DNA of 64,000 nucleotides. Source: Bog-756 sp963769765 (GTDB taxonomy: Bacteria; Actinomycetota; Acidimicrobiia; Acidimicrobiales; RAAP-2). The stretch covers positions 1-64,000 of the forward strand of contig CAVYNA010000005.1 of assembly GCA_963769765.1 (NCBI GenBank), given 5' to 3'. Below the pieces are notes generated by a model that saw only the letters and a list, made by a program, of their open reading frames with translations, ran no database searches and was not told the DNA's origin. A program made the position numbers and the translations under genes. Each line of letters starts with the position of its first letter. Positions within the stretch are counted from its first letter, which is position 1. Positions 43,499 to 51,507 of the stretch are shown piece after piece.

Positions 43499-44341
43499 AT
43501 GTCAGCAGTCCGAGCGGACGTGTTCGACGATCAAGGTCCCTCAACTCAGCTGAATGAGCTCGCGGAAGCTGCAAGAGATCTCTGGCTCGACTATTGGCGC
43601 GACCGCACGCGGGAGCAGCGGAACCGCCTCGTCGTCTACTACGCGCCACTTGTGACGATCGTCGCTCGGCGGTTCGCACAGCGTGCGCGCTCGACGGACG
43701 CGCTCGAGGAGCTCTGTTCGTTCGGCCGCTTCGGGCTGATCGATGCCGTCGAGCGGTGGGACGGCTCGACGGGTTACAAGTTCGCGACCTACGCGACCAA
43801 GCGGATCCACGGTGCGATCATCGACGAGCTTCGTCGCGAGGACTTCCTCCCCAAAAGGCTCCGGGCCCGCGTGCAGATCTACCACGTGACCAGGGACGAT
43901 CTCGTCGCCAAGTTCGGGCGCTCCCCCACGATCCGCGAATTGGCGGCTGAGCTTGGTATCGAAGTGACCGAGGCGATCGATCTCCGGGACGAGGCGACCT
44001 CACTCACCCACCTCGTCCCCCTCGCGGAGGAGTCGCACGCGGCCGAGGGCCGTGTACTCGGCGCCTCGACCGCCGAGCTCTCGCCGAGCGAACGCGCCGA
44101 GTCAGGGGCGATGGCCGAGTCGGTGAAGGCCGCGCTCCGTCGGCTCACCGAACGGCAGCGGCAGGTGCTCGTGCTCACCTTCCTCGAAGGGATGGCGAAG
44201 AGCGAGGTCGCCGACGTCCTCGGCATCGGTCGCTCTCGCGTCACCCAGCTCGTCCAACAAGGCCTCGAGAACCTGCGCGTGCAGCTCGGGCTGACCGGTG
44301 TCGCGGACGCCGAGGACCTGCTCCCCGACCCCGCACCCTGA
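43499..44341 (+). CDS. fliA: FliA/WhiG-type sigma factor (sigma-28 family)
   Basis: A 280-residue sigma-70 family factor with regions 2, 3 and 4. Region 2: LVVYYAPLVTIVARRFAQR, LCSFGRFGLIDAVERWDGS and FATYATKRIHGAIIDELRRED. Region 3: RDDLVAKFGRSPTIRELAAEL. Region 4: LTERQRQVLVLTFLEGMAKSEVADVLG and the helix-turn-helix IGRSRVTQLVQQGLENLR. This is the FliA/WhiG arrangement, without region 1.1. ATG 43499 has GGAGGG close upstream. It is the likely factor for the six shared flagellar promoters. No FlgM anti-sigma gene is recognisable in the window. It converges with the glycosyltransferase (10-bp gap). Confidence 0.9.
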   Translation: MSAVRADVFDDQGPSTQLNELAEAARDLWLDYWRDRTREQRNRLVVYYAPLVTIVARRFAQRARSTDALEELCSFGRFGLIDAVERWDGSTGYKFATYATKRIHGAIIDELRREDFLPKRLRARVQIYHVTRDDLVAKFGRSPTIRELAAELGIEVTEAIDLRDEATSLTHLVPLAEESHAAEGRVLGASTAELSPSERAESGAMAESVKAALRRLTERQRQVLVLTFLEGMAKSEVADVLGIGRSRVTQLVQQGLENLRVQLGLTGVADAEDLLPDPAP

Positions 44342-44351
44342 TCCCGTCGGC

Positions 44352-47300
44352 TCACGCCTTCGCCTTCGCGGCGCGGCGACGTTGCTCACGCGAGCCGACC
44401 ACCGGGTCGCCGGGGTGGACCAACGCATGGATCTGTCCGAGTCGCCGGCGGATGGACCGCGCCGTGGCATGCGCACCGGACCGCTTCACGGCGAGCTGCA
44501 CCGCATGGCGGGCTCGACGCTGCGCCGTCTCAGGGTCCGACAGAATCGCGCGCATCGCCACGACCGCGGCATCGCGGTCCGGCTCGGACCAGGTCCCCTC
44601 TCCCGCGCCGCGCCGGCAATGCTCGGGGATCGCCACCGGTCGCGAGTCGACGAGCGTCCCCGCACCTGTGCCGAGCAGCTCCCGTGCGGCGTCGGTCGAG
44701 GTCGTCACCACCGGCGTGCCCCACGCCATCGCGTTCGCAAGCGTGAGGCACGTGGAGTCCGCGCGGGCGAGTGAGACATAGCAGTCCGACGCGGCCACGA
44801 CTGCGTCGCGCTCGGCCGGGCCGTGATCGGAGATGATCGAGACGTCGGGTCTCCCATCTGCAGCTGCGACGAGCGCACGGTGCTCGGCCGGGTAGCGCGC
44901 CGCGTGCGCCGCATCGACGAGCAGGTGGCACCCGTCGTCGTCGGCGAACGCCGACCGGTACGCCTCGACGACGCCGATCGGATCCTGTCGGTCCATGCCG
45001 GCGTCGAAGTCGACGGTGGTCGCGAAGACGAACCCGTCCGGCAGCCCCGCTTTACGACGGTCGACCGTCGGCATCGCGCCGTGCGGGAGCGGGTGCACCT
45101 GCAGCGCATTCGACACGACCGGTCGGATCGCTGCCGCCGCGGCCCGTGAGGCCACCCAGATCTCGTGGACCATGCGCGCGGCGTTCGCCATGGACGGCGC
45201 AGGTCCGGGCAGGTCCCAGAGCCACAGGCCGATCGTGTACCGTCCCTCGAACGACGTCGGACCGTTGTCGAGCACGAAGTCGACCAGTTGCTCGGGCGCG
45301 AGCACCAACAGCGTGACCTCGTAGGGGAAGGTACCGGCGTCGGGGTAGGTCCACTCCACCGTCGTGTCACGGCTGTCCCAGTGGTAGGGCGTCGCGGAGA
45401 CGTGCAGGCCGTCGTCGGCCAGCACCTGGACGAGCCGGCGCGCGGCATCGGACTCGGGACTCGTCCCCTCGAACGGGGCGACGACGTTGAGCCCGCCGCG
45501 ACGCGGCGACGGGTCCGCCGCGATGGCGGTGATCGAACGCAGCGCACTCCGCGGATGCGTCGCCGATGGCGTCGGCGCTGCGGCGGTCCGGGCGGCGGCG
45601 CTCGGGGCGGCGGTGCCCGGGATCGGGGTCGGCGCGGCGGGTGTCTCGACTGCCGTCGCATCGGTGGCGGATGCCCCCGAGAGCAGCCCGGGTAGTTCCG
45701 GCGCGAGCCGTCCGATTTCGTCGAACGAGGCGGTCCGTGCGTCGACGTCCAGCTCGTCGAGCGCGTCCCGGACGGACGCGACGACCCGCACTTCGCCGAA
45801 GGTTCCCTGCGCGGCGGCGCCCGCGCGGACCCGCAGCACCGGATCGACCCGGCCGTCCGCTGCGATCGCGACGAGCGGGCAGGCCTCTCCGAGCCCTCGC
45901 GCTCGCAGGCGGGCCGACCAGACCAACGCACGGACGACCGGGAGGGCCGGTGCGACCTTGGCCGCCGCGGCCAATGGCTCGAGTCGGTCGGGGAAGCGCT
46001 CGAAGGCGCCGTTCAACAGCAGGTCGGCGAGGGCGGGCGGCTGCCGGAGGACCCGGCCGAGCACCGGGACGAGGTCCTCGTCGCAGATGACCGCGGTGAT
46101 CTCCTCGGGAGAGCGGCCCGCCTCGGTGAGCCAGCGCACGAGCTCGCCGAGGTCGGCTTCGAGCACGCCGTCCGAGCTGATCGCCTCGATCACGACGTCG
46201 GCCGCTTCGTCGTACCGACCGAGCGAGGCGAGCGCCTCGCCGCGGATGGCCGCCACCATGTGCGGCGCGTACTCCATGCCGTCGTCGTCGCGCCCACGGG
46301 TGGGCACCCGTCCGAGGAGGGCGAGGCCCACCTCGGTCTCACCCATGGCGAGACGGGTCCGTCCCTCGGCGATGTCGGCCGCGACCTGGCTCTGCGAGAT
46401 CCGACGGAGCTCGGCGACCCACTCGAGCGATTCCTCGTACCGCTCGAGCCGTCCGAGGATGTAAGTCAGGTTGGAGACCGCGAGACGTCTGGTGATCGCA
46501 TCGCCGGTGGCCGCGACAGCCTCGACCAGGCACTCGACCGCCTCCTCGCTGCGGCCCGCGGATTCGAGGGCGCGCCCGTAGTTCATCAGCGCGTAGGGGC
46601 GTGCCTGCTCGTCGTCGTCGAGCGCGGCCCGGGCGAGGGCGAGGTTCCGCTCCGACTTGTTGCGGCCCTCGAACACGTCGGCCGCGTACCCGTGGTGGAG
46701 CAGGCGTGCTGCCGAGAGGTAGCCGATCCGCAGCCCCCGATTCGGGTCGTCGGCCGCGACCACCTGCTCGTGCAGCCGGTGCCGCCACGTGCCGGACTTG
46801 CGCCGGAAGACGCGCACCGCCGTGTGGACCGACCGTGCGTTGCCCGCACCGTGGAGGTTCTCGATCGGGGTGAGGAAGGCCTCGACCACCGAACGCGGGT
46901 CCGCGAGCTGGGTCCGGAGTGCCACGGGATCGGAGAGCAGGGTCTCGTCGGCATCGATCGAGAGCACCCATTCACCGCTCGCCTCGGCAAGCGCGGCGTT
47001 GCGTGCGACAGCGAAGGAGTCCTCCCAGACGCCCTCCACGACCTGGGCGCCCGCTTCCCGAGCGAGCTCGACGGTCCGGTCGGACGAGCCGGTGTCGTAG
47101 ACCACGACCTCGTCGACGACGTCGCGGAGGGATTCGAGGCAGGCCGGCAACAGCTGCTCCTCGTCCTTCACGATGAGACAGGCACTGAGCAGTGTCGGGG
47201 CCGTCAGAGCGTCGGGCCCCCACTTCTCCTCGAACCGCGTTCGGTTCTCGAGTTGCAGCGCGCGCCAGTCGAGCTCGTTCGCATCGAACGTCGCGTGGCT

Positions 47301-48020
47301 GTGATGGTGGATGAAGGACGCATGCGCGATGAGGAGGCGCAGCTCACGCTCGCGGAGGCGTCGGCACAGGTCGTCGTCCTCGAAGCCACCGATCTCGTAG
47401 CGCTCATCGAACCCGCCGACCGCCTCGAACGAGGAACGGCGCACGGCGAGGCAGAAGCCCACCAGGCGTGCGACCTCCGTCGTCTGGGCGAGATGGAGCT
47501 GACGCCACTGCCGGGCGAACTCGAAGAATCCCTCGAGATCACCCGTGCCGTAGGGGACACTCGCGACCTGCTGTCTGCCCGAGACGTTGTCCGAGCGCGG
47601 GCCGGTGGCGCCGACGTCGTCGTCGAGGAACGGGGCGAGCAGTTCGTCGAGCCAGCCGTCGGCCAGAATCGTGTCGTTGTTGAGGAAGACCACCACCTCG
47701 CCACCGGCCAGGGCCGCCCCCTGGTTGCAGGCGCGGGCGAACCCGAGGTTTTCGGCATTGGACACGACGTCGACCCAGTGGTGTCCGGCGAGGCCCTCCG
47801 CCGTCCCGTCGATCGAACCGTTGTCGACCACGATCGCCTGGTCGCCGGCGCGCAGGGTCTGGCGAAGGCTGTGCAGGCAGGCCGCCGTGTGCTCCCAGGC
47901 GTTCCACGCCGGGACGACCACGGTCGCGGTCGGGCGCCGGATGCCGTCGTCGGACGAGCCCCTGTCGCGGGTCGGGGCCGGATCCGAAGAATCGCTCCCG
48001 GCCGGTTTCGCACTCGGCAC
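44352..48020 (-). CDS. multi-module glycosyltransferase (two GT2 domains, helical repeats, C-terminal GT-B domain)
   Basis: A 1,222-residue protein. Residues about 35-270 are a GT2 domain (TVVVPAWNAWEHTAACLHSL, VDNGSIDGT, NLGFARACNQG, FLNNDT). About 285-500 is a second GT2 (LSACLIVKDEEQLLPACLES, VYDTGSSDRT, DSFAVARNAAL, SIDADE). About 510-760 are TPR-like helical repeats. An Ala/Pro linker at about 875-915 precedes a GT-B type domain (YTIGLWLWDLPG, ANAMAWGTPVVTTSTDAARELLG). The start is GTG 48020: the longer frame upstream is arginine-rich, and the sigma-28-like promoter predicts transcription from this base. Location in the flagellar locus and the shared promoter suggest flagellin glycosylation. 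Confidence 0.88.
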   Translation of the reverse strand: MPSAKPAGSDSSDPAPTRDRGSSDDGIRRPTATVVVPAWNAWEHTAACLHSLRQTLRAGDQAIVVDNGSIDGTAEGLAGHHWVDVVSNAENLGFARACNQGAALAGGEVVVFLNNDTILADGWLDELLAPFLDDDVGATGPRSDNVSGRQQVASVPYGTGDLEGFFEFARQWRQLHLAQTTEVARLVGFCLAVRRSSFEAVGGFDERYEIGGFEDDDLCRRLRERELRLLIAHASFIHHHSHATFDANELDWRALQLENRTRFEEKWGPDALTAPTLLSACLIVKDEEQLLPACLESLRDVVDEVVVYDTGSSDRTVELAREAGAQVVEGVWEDSFAVARNAALAEASGEWVLSIDADETLLSDPVALRTQLADPRSVVEAFLTPIENLHGAGNARSVHTAVRVFRRKSGTWRHRLHEQVVAADDPNRGLRIGYLSAARLLHHGYAADVFEGRNKSERNLALARAALDDDEQARPYALMNYGRALESAGRSEEAVECLVEAVAATGDAITRRLAVSNLTYILGRLERYEESLEWVAELRRISQSQVAADIAEGRTRLAMGETEVGLALLGRVPTRGRDDDGMEYAPHMVAAIRGEALASLGRYDEAADVVIEAISSDGVLEADLGELVRWLTEAGRSPEEITAVICDEDLVPVLGRVLRQPPALADLLLNGAFERFPDRLEPLAAAAKVAPALPVVRALVWSARLRARGLGEACPLVAIAADGRVDPVLRVRAGAAAQGTFGEVRVVASVRDALDELDVDARTASFDEIGRLAPELPGLLSGASATDATAVETPAAPTPIPGTAAPSAAARTAAAPTPSATHPRSALRSITAIAADPSPRRGGLNVVAPFEGTSPESDAARRLVQVLADDGLHVSATPYHWDSRDTTVEWTYPDAGTFPYEVTLLVLAPEQLVDFVLDNGPTSFEGRYTIGLWLWDLPGPAPSMANAARMVHEIWVASRAAAAAIRPVVSNALQVHPLPHGAMPTVDRRKAGLPDGFVFATTVDFDAGMDRQDPIGVVEAYRSAFADDDGCHLLVDAAHAARYPAEHRALVAAADGRPDVSIISDHGPAERDAVVAASDCYVSLARADSTCLTLANAMAWGTPVVTTSTDAARELLGTGAGTLVDSRPVAIPEHCRRGAGEGTWSEPDRDAAVVAMRAILSDPETAQRRARHAVQLAVKRSGAHATARSIRRRLGQIHALVHPGDPVVGSREQRRRAAKAKA

Positions 48021-48027
48021 GGAAAGG

Positions 48028-48056
48028 GTAACGTCCCGCCCATCAGCGGAGTTGAG
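48028..48056 (-). promoter_or_regulatory. sigma-28-like promoter of the glycosyltransferase
   Basis: Minus strand: CTCAAC at 48056-48051, 15-base spacer, GACGTTAC at 48035-48028. Predicted start falls at or next to the GTG start codon at 48020, so the message would be leaderless. Confidence 0.75.
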
Positions 48057-48103
48057 GGGGCGGTGGTCACCTTGGGTGACGCGCCTGTCGGAAGGCCACG
48101 GAC

Positions 48104-48631
48104 GTGAGCGGAGCGTTGAGCTTGCTCGACATCGATCGATTGCTCGACGCGACCTCACAGGCCACGACCGAGGTGTCGCCGGCGACGGTCCGAGGGTGGC
48201 GTGACGATCTCTCCTACGCAGCGGAGCTCCTCTCCTACGCGCTCCGGGTGCTCTCGATCGACCTCGGCGTCCTCCGGTCGGTCGGCGACGGCGCCGGCGA
48301 CTTGGATGCGGTCGTCGAGGACCTCCCGCGGGTGCTCGCATCCTCCCTGGCCGAGGCGGCAGAACCGCCCGACACGCCGGCGGCGGTGGCGGCCGAGCTC
48401 GCGACCATCGGCGGGGACGCGTCCGGACTGCTCGGAGTCCACGAGTCGCTCGCGACCGTCGACCTCTCCTCTGCGAGCGAGCTCGAGGAGCTCATCGAGG
48501 GGCTCGAGAGCCAGCTGGACCAGATCCGCAATCGCGGCGGGCTCGTCGACGACCGGCTGAGGACGGTCAAGGGCCTCCTCGTCGAGCAGTACCGGAGCAA
48601 GCAGGCGAACGTAGACGACTGGCTCGACTGA
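48104..48631 (+). CDS. hypothetical helical protein
   Basis: A 175-residue acidic, Leu- and Ala-rich protein (LDIDRLLDATSQATTEVSPA, LEELIEGLESQLDQIRNRGG), predicted mostly helical, with no membrane segment or signal peptide. GTG 48104 starts 48 bp from the divergent glycosyltransferase promoter. It converges with the VirD4-like gene (9-bp gap). I do not recognise a family. It might belong to motility or to the secretion cluster. Confidence 0.65.
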   Translation: MSGALSLLDIDRLLDATSQATTEVSPATVRGWRDDLSYAAELLSYALRVLSIDLGVLRSVGDGAGDLDAVVEDLPRVLASSLAEAAEPPDTPAAVAAELATIGGDASGLLGVHESLATVDLSSASELEELIEGLESQLDQIRNRGGLVDDRLRTVKGLLVEQYRSKQANVDDWLD

Positions 48632-48640
48632 GCCCGGAGC

Positions 48641-50212
48641 TCAGCCCCGGTCCGCACCGGGTCCCGCTCGAGCGCGCAGCCACGGGTCGTCGTACCAGCA
48701 GCGCAGACGGAGACGAGCCGGGGGCAGGTCCCGGTAGACCAGCACGCCGTGCCCTGGACTGATCCGACGCAGAGCGTCGGGAGGTGCAAGCCGGCGGAAG
48801 GACGGCTGCCGGGTGGTGGACGGGCCGCCGCCCCCGACCGTGACCGCCGCCAACGAGAGCTCCTGGTCGCCGATGAGTTGACTCGCGTACTCGAGGGTGG
48901 CCGGATCGGAGATGCCCGAGAGCACCACCTTGGCCCGGTGGTTGTTGACCACGGTGCTCGCCCGCGTGCCGTAGCGGGCAGTGAGCTGGGCGAGGTCGTG
49001 CCACACGGTCACCAGCTGAACGCCGTGTCCAGCCGCCGTCGAGGCGAGGGCGTCGAGATCCGGGAGGGGCGCAAGATTGGCGGCCTCGTCGAGGACGACG
49101 AGCAGCGGCGGGTCGAGTGGCCGGCCGGTGCGGCCGACCCGGTCGTAGACGTGGGCGAGGAGGTCGCGCACCACGGATGCGAACAGCGGCGTGAGCCGGC
49201 CCTGCTCGTAGGTCGGCGCACAAAGGTAGAGCGTGTTGGCGCCCGCGAGCACGGTGGCCGGCTCGAGGAGCGCGACCGGCACGTCGGTCCCCTCAGCTTT
49301 CGAGGTGAAGGGCTCGAGGACCGTCTCGACGGTGGTGTAGATCGAGCTCCGCTGTCGCTCCTCCTTGGCGAATGCAGCCCGGGCCGCGTCCAGTGCCTCG
49401 GACACACCGGTCGCGCGCAGCAGGTCGAGCACCTCGGGCACCTCCTGGGTGTCCACCCAACGCACCACGGTCGCCAGGTCGCGCCGGCCGGTGGCCGCGG
49501 CGAAGAGGAGCGGCGCGAGCAACCTCGCGGCAGTCGCGTACCAGAAGTCGGCGTCGCCCATCGAGCCCACCTCGGTTCTTGCCAGATCGCAGAGGGCAGT
49601 CGCGGCCCGCCTCGCGCCGGGCCAGGTCCGAGCGCGCGGCAGCGGCGACCACGACACGGAGCCGAGCCCTGTCGAGCCGGTCGGGTCGAACACGTCGACG
49701 GATCCGCACCGACGACGGTGCTCGATCGTGTGGTCGACCAGGTCGGTCTTCACGCTCGCGGCGAGGACCGGTCCCTCCCACGACAAGATCGCCGGCACCG
49801 CGAGCCCGCTCGTCTTGTAGGACTGGGTCGGTCCGAAGACGATGACCGACTGTGCAGGTTCGGCGCAGAGCACATGGCGACCGTGCAGACCGAGCGGCAA
49901 CCGGTTCGGAGGAGTGGGACGACCCTCGCGACGCCCCGGAACGAGCAGCGGTCGCAGGTCCCGAGCGGTGGCCCACCGCACCTGGGCGGACGGCCCGTCG
50001 GCAGGACGCCGCTCGAACGCCACGACGGTCGGACGCCACCGACCCGACCGGACGGGCGGCACCCGGCGCCCGGGAGGGGGCAGGTGCGGGCGCCGGGTGC
50101 CTGATCGCGGACCGGGCGGGTGCGCGGAGCCGCGCCGGTCGAGGGTGAGCACCGTGGCACCGGTGAACGCAGCGAGCCCGCAGAGCGCCGCGAGACCCGG
50201 CGCGATGCTCAC
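48641..50212 (-). CDS. VirD4/TraG-like coupling ATPase
   Basis: A 523-residue type IV coupling-protein-like ATPase. The N-terminus has one hydrophobic segment (LAALCGLAAFTGATVLTL). Walker A is GPTQSYKTS at 127-135, Walker B is LLVVLDEAANLAPLPDLDAL, followed by GVQLVTVWHDLAQLTARYG, the usual sensor region. Coupling proteins feed DNA or protein substrates into type IV secretion channels. GTG 50212 overlaps the VirB4-like gene by 4 bp. It is the last gene of the cluster. Confidence 0.88.
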   Translation of the reverse strand: MSIAPGLAALCGLAAFTGATVLTLDRRGSAHPPGPRSGTRRPHLPPPGRRVPPVRSGRWRPTVVAFERRPADGPSAQVRWATARDLRPLLVPGRREGRPTPPNRLPLGLHGRHVLCAEPAQSVIVFGPTQSYKTSGLAVPAILSWEGPVLAASVKTDLVDHTIEHRRRCGSVDVFDPTGSTGLGSVSWSPLPRARTWPGARRAATALCDLARTEVGSMGDADFWYATAARLLAPLLFAAATGRRDLATVVRWVDTQEVPEVLDLLRATGVSEALDAARAAFAKEERQRSSIYTTVETVLEPFTSKAEGTDVPVALLEPATVLAGANTLYLCAPTYEQGRLTPLFASVVRDLLAHVYDRVGRTGRPLDPPLLVVLDEAANLAPLPDLDALASTAAGHGVQLVTVWHDLAQLTARYGTRASTVVNNHRAKVVLSGISDPATLEYASQLIGDQELSLAAVTVGGGGPSTTRQPSFRRLAPPDALRRISPGHGVLVYRDLPPARLRLRCWYDDPWLRARAGPGADRG

Positions 50213-51507
50213 GCGTGAGATCCGTGGGTCGGTGTGCCGACCATGGCCTGGTCGGTGTCGGCGAGCCAGCGCTCGGAGGAAGCCAGGTGGTGCTCGACGA
50301 GGAAGGAGCGACGACCCACCTTCCAGAGCGCGGTGCCGCGGCGGAGACCGGTCACGAGGTCCGCCTCGGTCTCGTTGAGCCCGAGCTGTTCCCCGAGGCG
50401 GGCGACCTCCCCAGGCGACTGCGCGTAGACGACCCTGGTCTCGGAGTCGCCGAGCAGGCCCTCGGCGAGGCTGACCTGCTCGGATCCCTCACCCCCGACC
50501 GCTTCGAGGTCCGAGAGCCGGTGGAGCACCGCGACGTTCGACACGCCGAGTGCGCGCGAGAGCTTCCACGACGTCTGGAGCCAACGCGCGACCCCGAGGT
50601 TGGTGAGGATCGCCCACGCCTCGTCGACGACCACGATCACGCGATCGCGGTGCCGGGCGCGGAGTGCGTGCTGGAGCCACGCGGCGGCGCAGGTCATGAG
50701 CACGCCGAGCGCTGGTGAGTGGTACACCGCCGAGAGGTCGAGGACCACCAGGGGCGCATCGAGCCGGAGGCCGGGTGTGGTCGGTCCGTCGAACATCCCG
50801 CAGAGATCGCCGTGCACCAGTCGCCGGAGCTCGAGCGCGACGTCGCGACCGTCCTCCATCAGGATGTCCCGCGTCGTGCGAAGCGCCCGAGCGGAGTGAG
50901 CTCCCGGGTTCAAGAGGGCATCGACCACGTGCGGCAAGGTCGGTGCCGGGCAACCTGAGGCAGCCGCGCGCCCGGCGCCGTCGTCGAGCGCGGCGTCGAG
51001 CGCGGCGCGCTCCCTGGGCTGGAGGTCGCGGCCCAGACAGGCGATCGCCAGCGAGCCGGTCAGTGCGGCCCGCCGGCGTCGGACCTCGTCCTCCGCCGCG
51101 ACGGGTTCCACCGAGGAAGGCGCGGTCTCGAGCGGATTGAGCCGCACGTCGCCGCCCGGACGGAGGGCGATCGGCGCGACGCCCCAGGCCTCGGCGAGCG
51201 GGCCGTACTCGCCTTTCGGATCGACGACCCAGGCGCTCCGCCCGAAGACGGCCTGCCGCCAGAGGTAGGTCTTGACCAGCGCGCTCTTGCCACGCCCGAT
51301 CTGACCGAACACGACCATGTTCGGATTGGTGACCACCCCCAACCGGTAGAGCGCGAAGGGATCGAAGACGAACGAGCCTCCCAGGACGTCGCGGCCGATG
51401 AGGACGCCCTCGTGACCGAGACCTCCCTCGCTCACCAGCGGGTACGCCGCGCAGAGGTGGCGGGTGGTCGCGACGTGGGCCGGCACCCTGGGAGTCGCTC
51501 GTCTCAC
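50209..51507 (-). CDS. VirB4/TraE-like conjugation ATPase
   Basis: A 432-residue ATPase with Walker A FGQIGRGKSALVKTYLWRQ (about 66-84), the VVDPKGEYGPLAEAWG segment, Walker B VIVVVDEAWAILTN and the C-terminal VYAQSPGEVARLGEQLGLNE segment, all typical of the VirB4/TraC motor of actinobacterial type IV-like systems (SCO6881-like). GTG 51507 overlaps the SCO6880-like gene by 4 bp; the longer frame is arginine-rich. It lacks the VirB4 N-terminal domain, which may be supplied by the upstream gene. Confidence 0.85.
   Translation of the reverse strand: MRRATPRVPAHVATTRHLCAAYPLVSEGGLGHEGVLIGRDVLGGSFVFDPFALYRLGVVTNPNMVVFGQIGRGKSALVKTYLWRQAVFGRSAWVVDPKGEYGPLAEAWGVAPIALRPGGDVRLNPLETAPSSVEPVAAEDEVRRRRAALTGSLAIACLGRDLQPRERAALDAALDDGAGRAAASGCPAPTLPHVVDALLNPGAHSARALRTTRDILMEDGRDVALELRRLVHGDLCGMFDGPTTPGLRLDAPLVVLDLSAVYHSPALGVLMTCAAAWLQHALRARHRDRVIVVVDEAWAILTNLGVARWLQTSWKLSRALGVSNVAVLHRLSDLEAVGGEGSEQVSLAEGLLGDSETRVVYAQSPGEVARLGEQLGLNETEADLVTGLRRGTALWKVGRRSFLVEHHLASSERWLADTDQAMVGTPTHGSHA

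Noticed and set aside
43540..43545. CTCAAC inside the fliA coding region
   Set aside because: No GNCGT element 15 bases downstream, so it does not match the promoter pattern. The same holds for the plus-strand CTCAAC at 43194-43199.
46260..48107. 615-codon plus-strand frame
   Set aside because: Antisense to the glycosyltransferase, whose motifs are clear on the minus strand.
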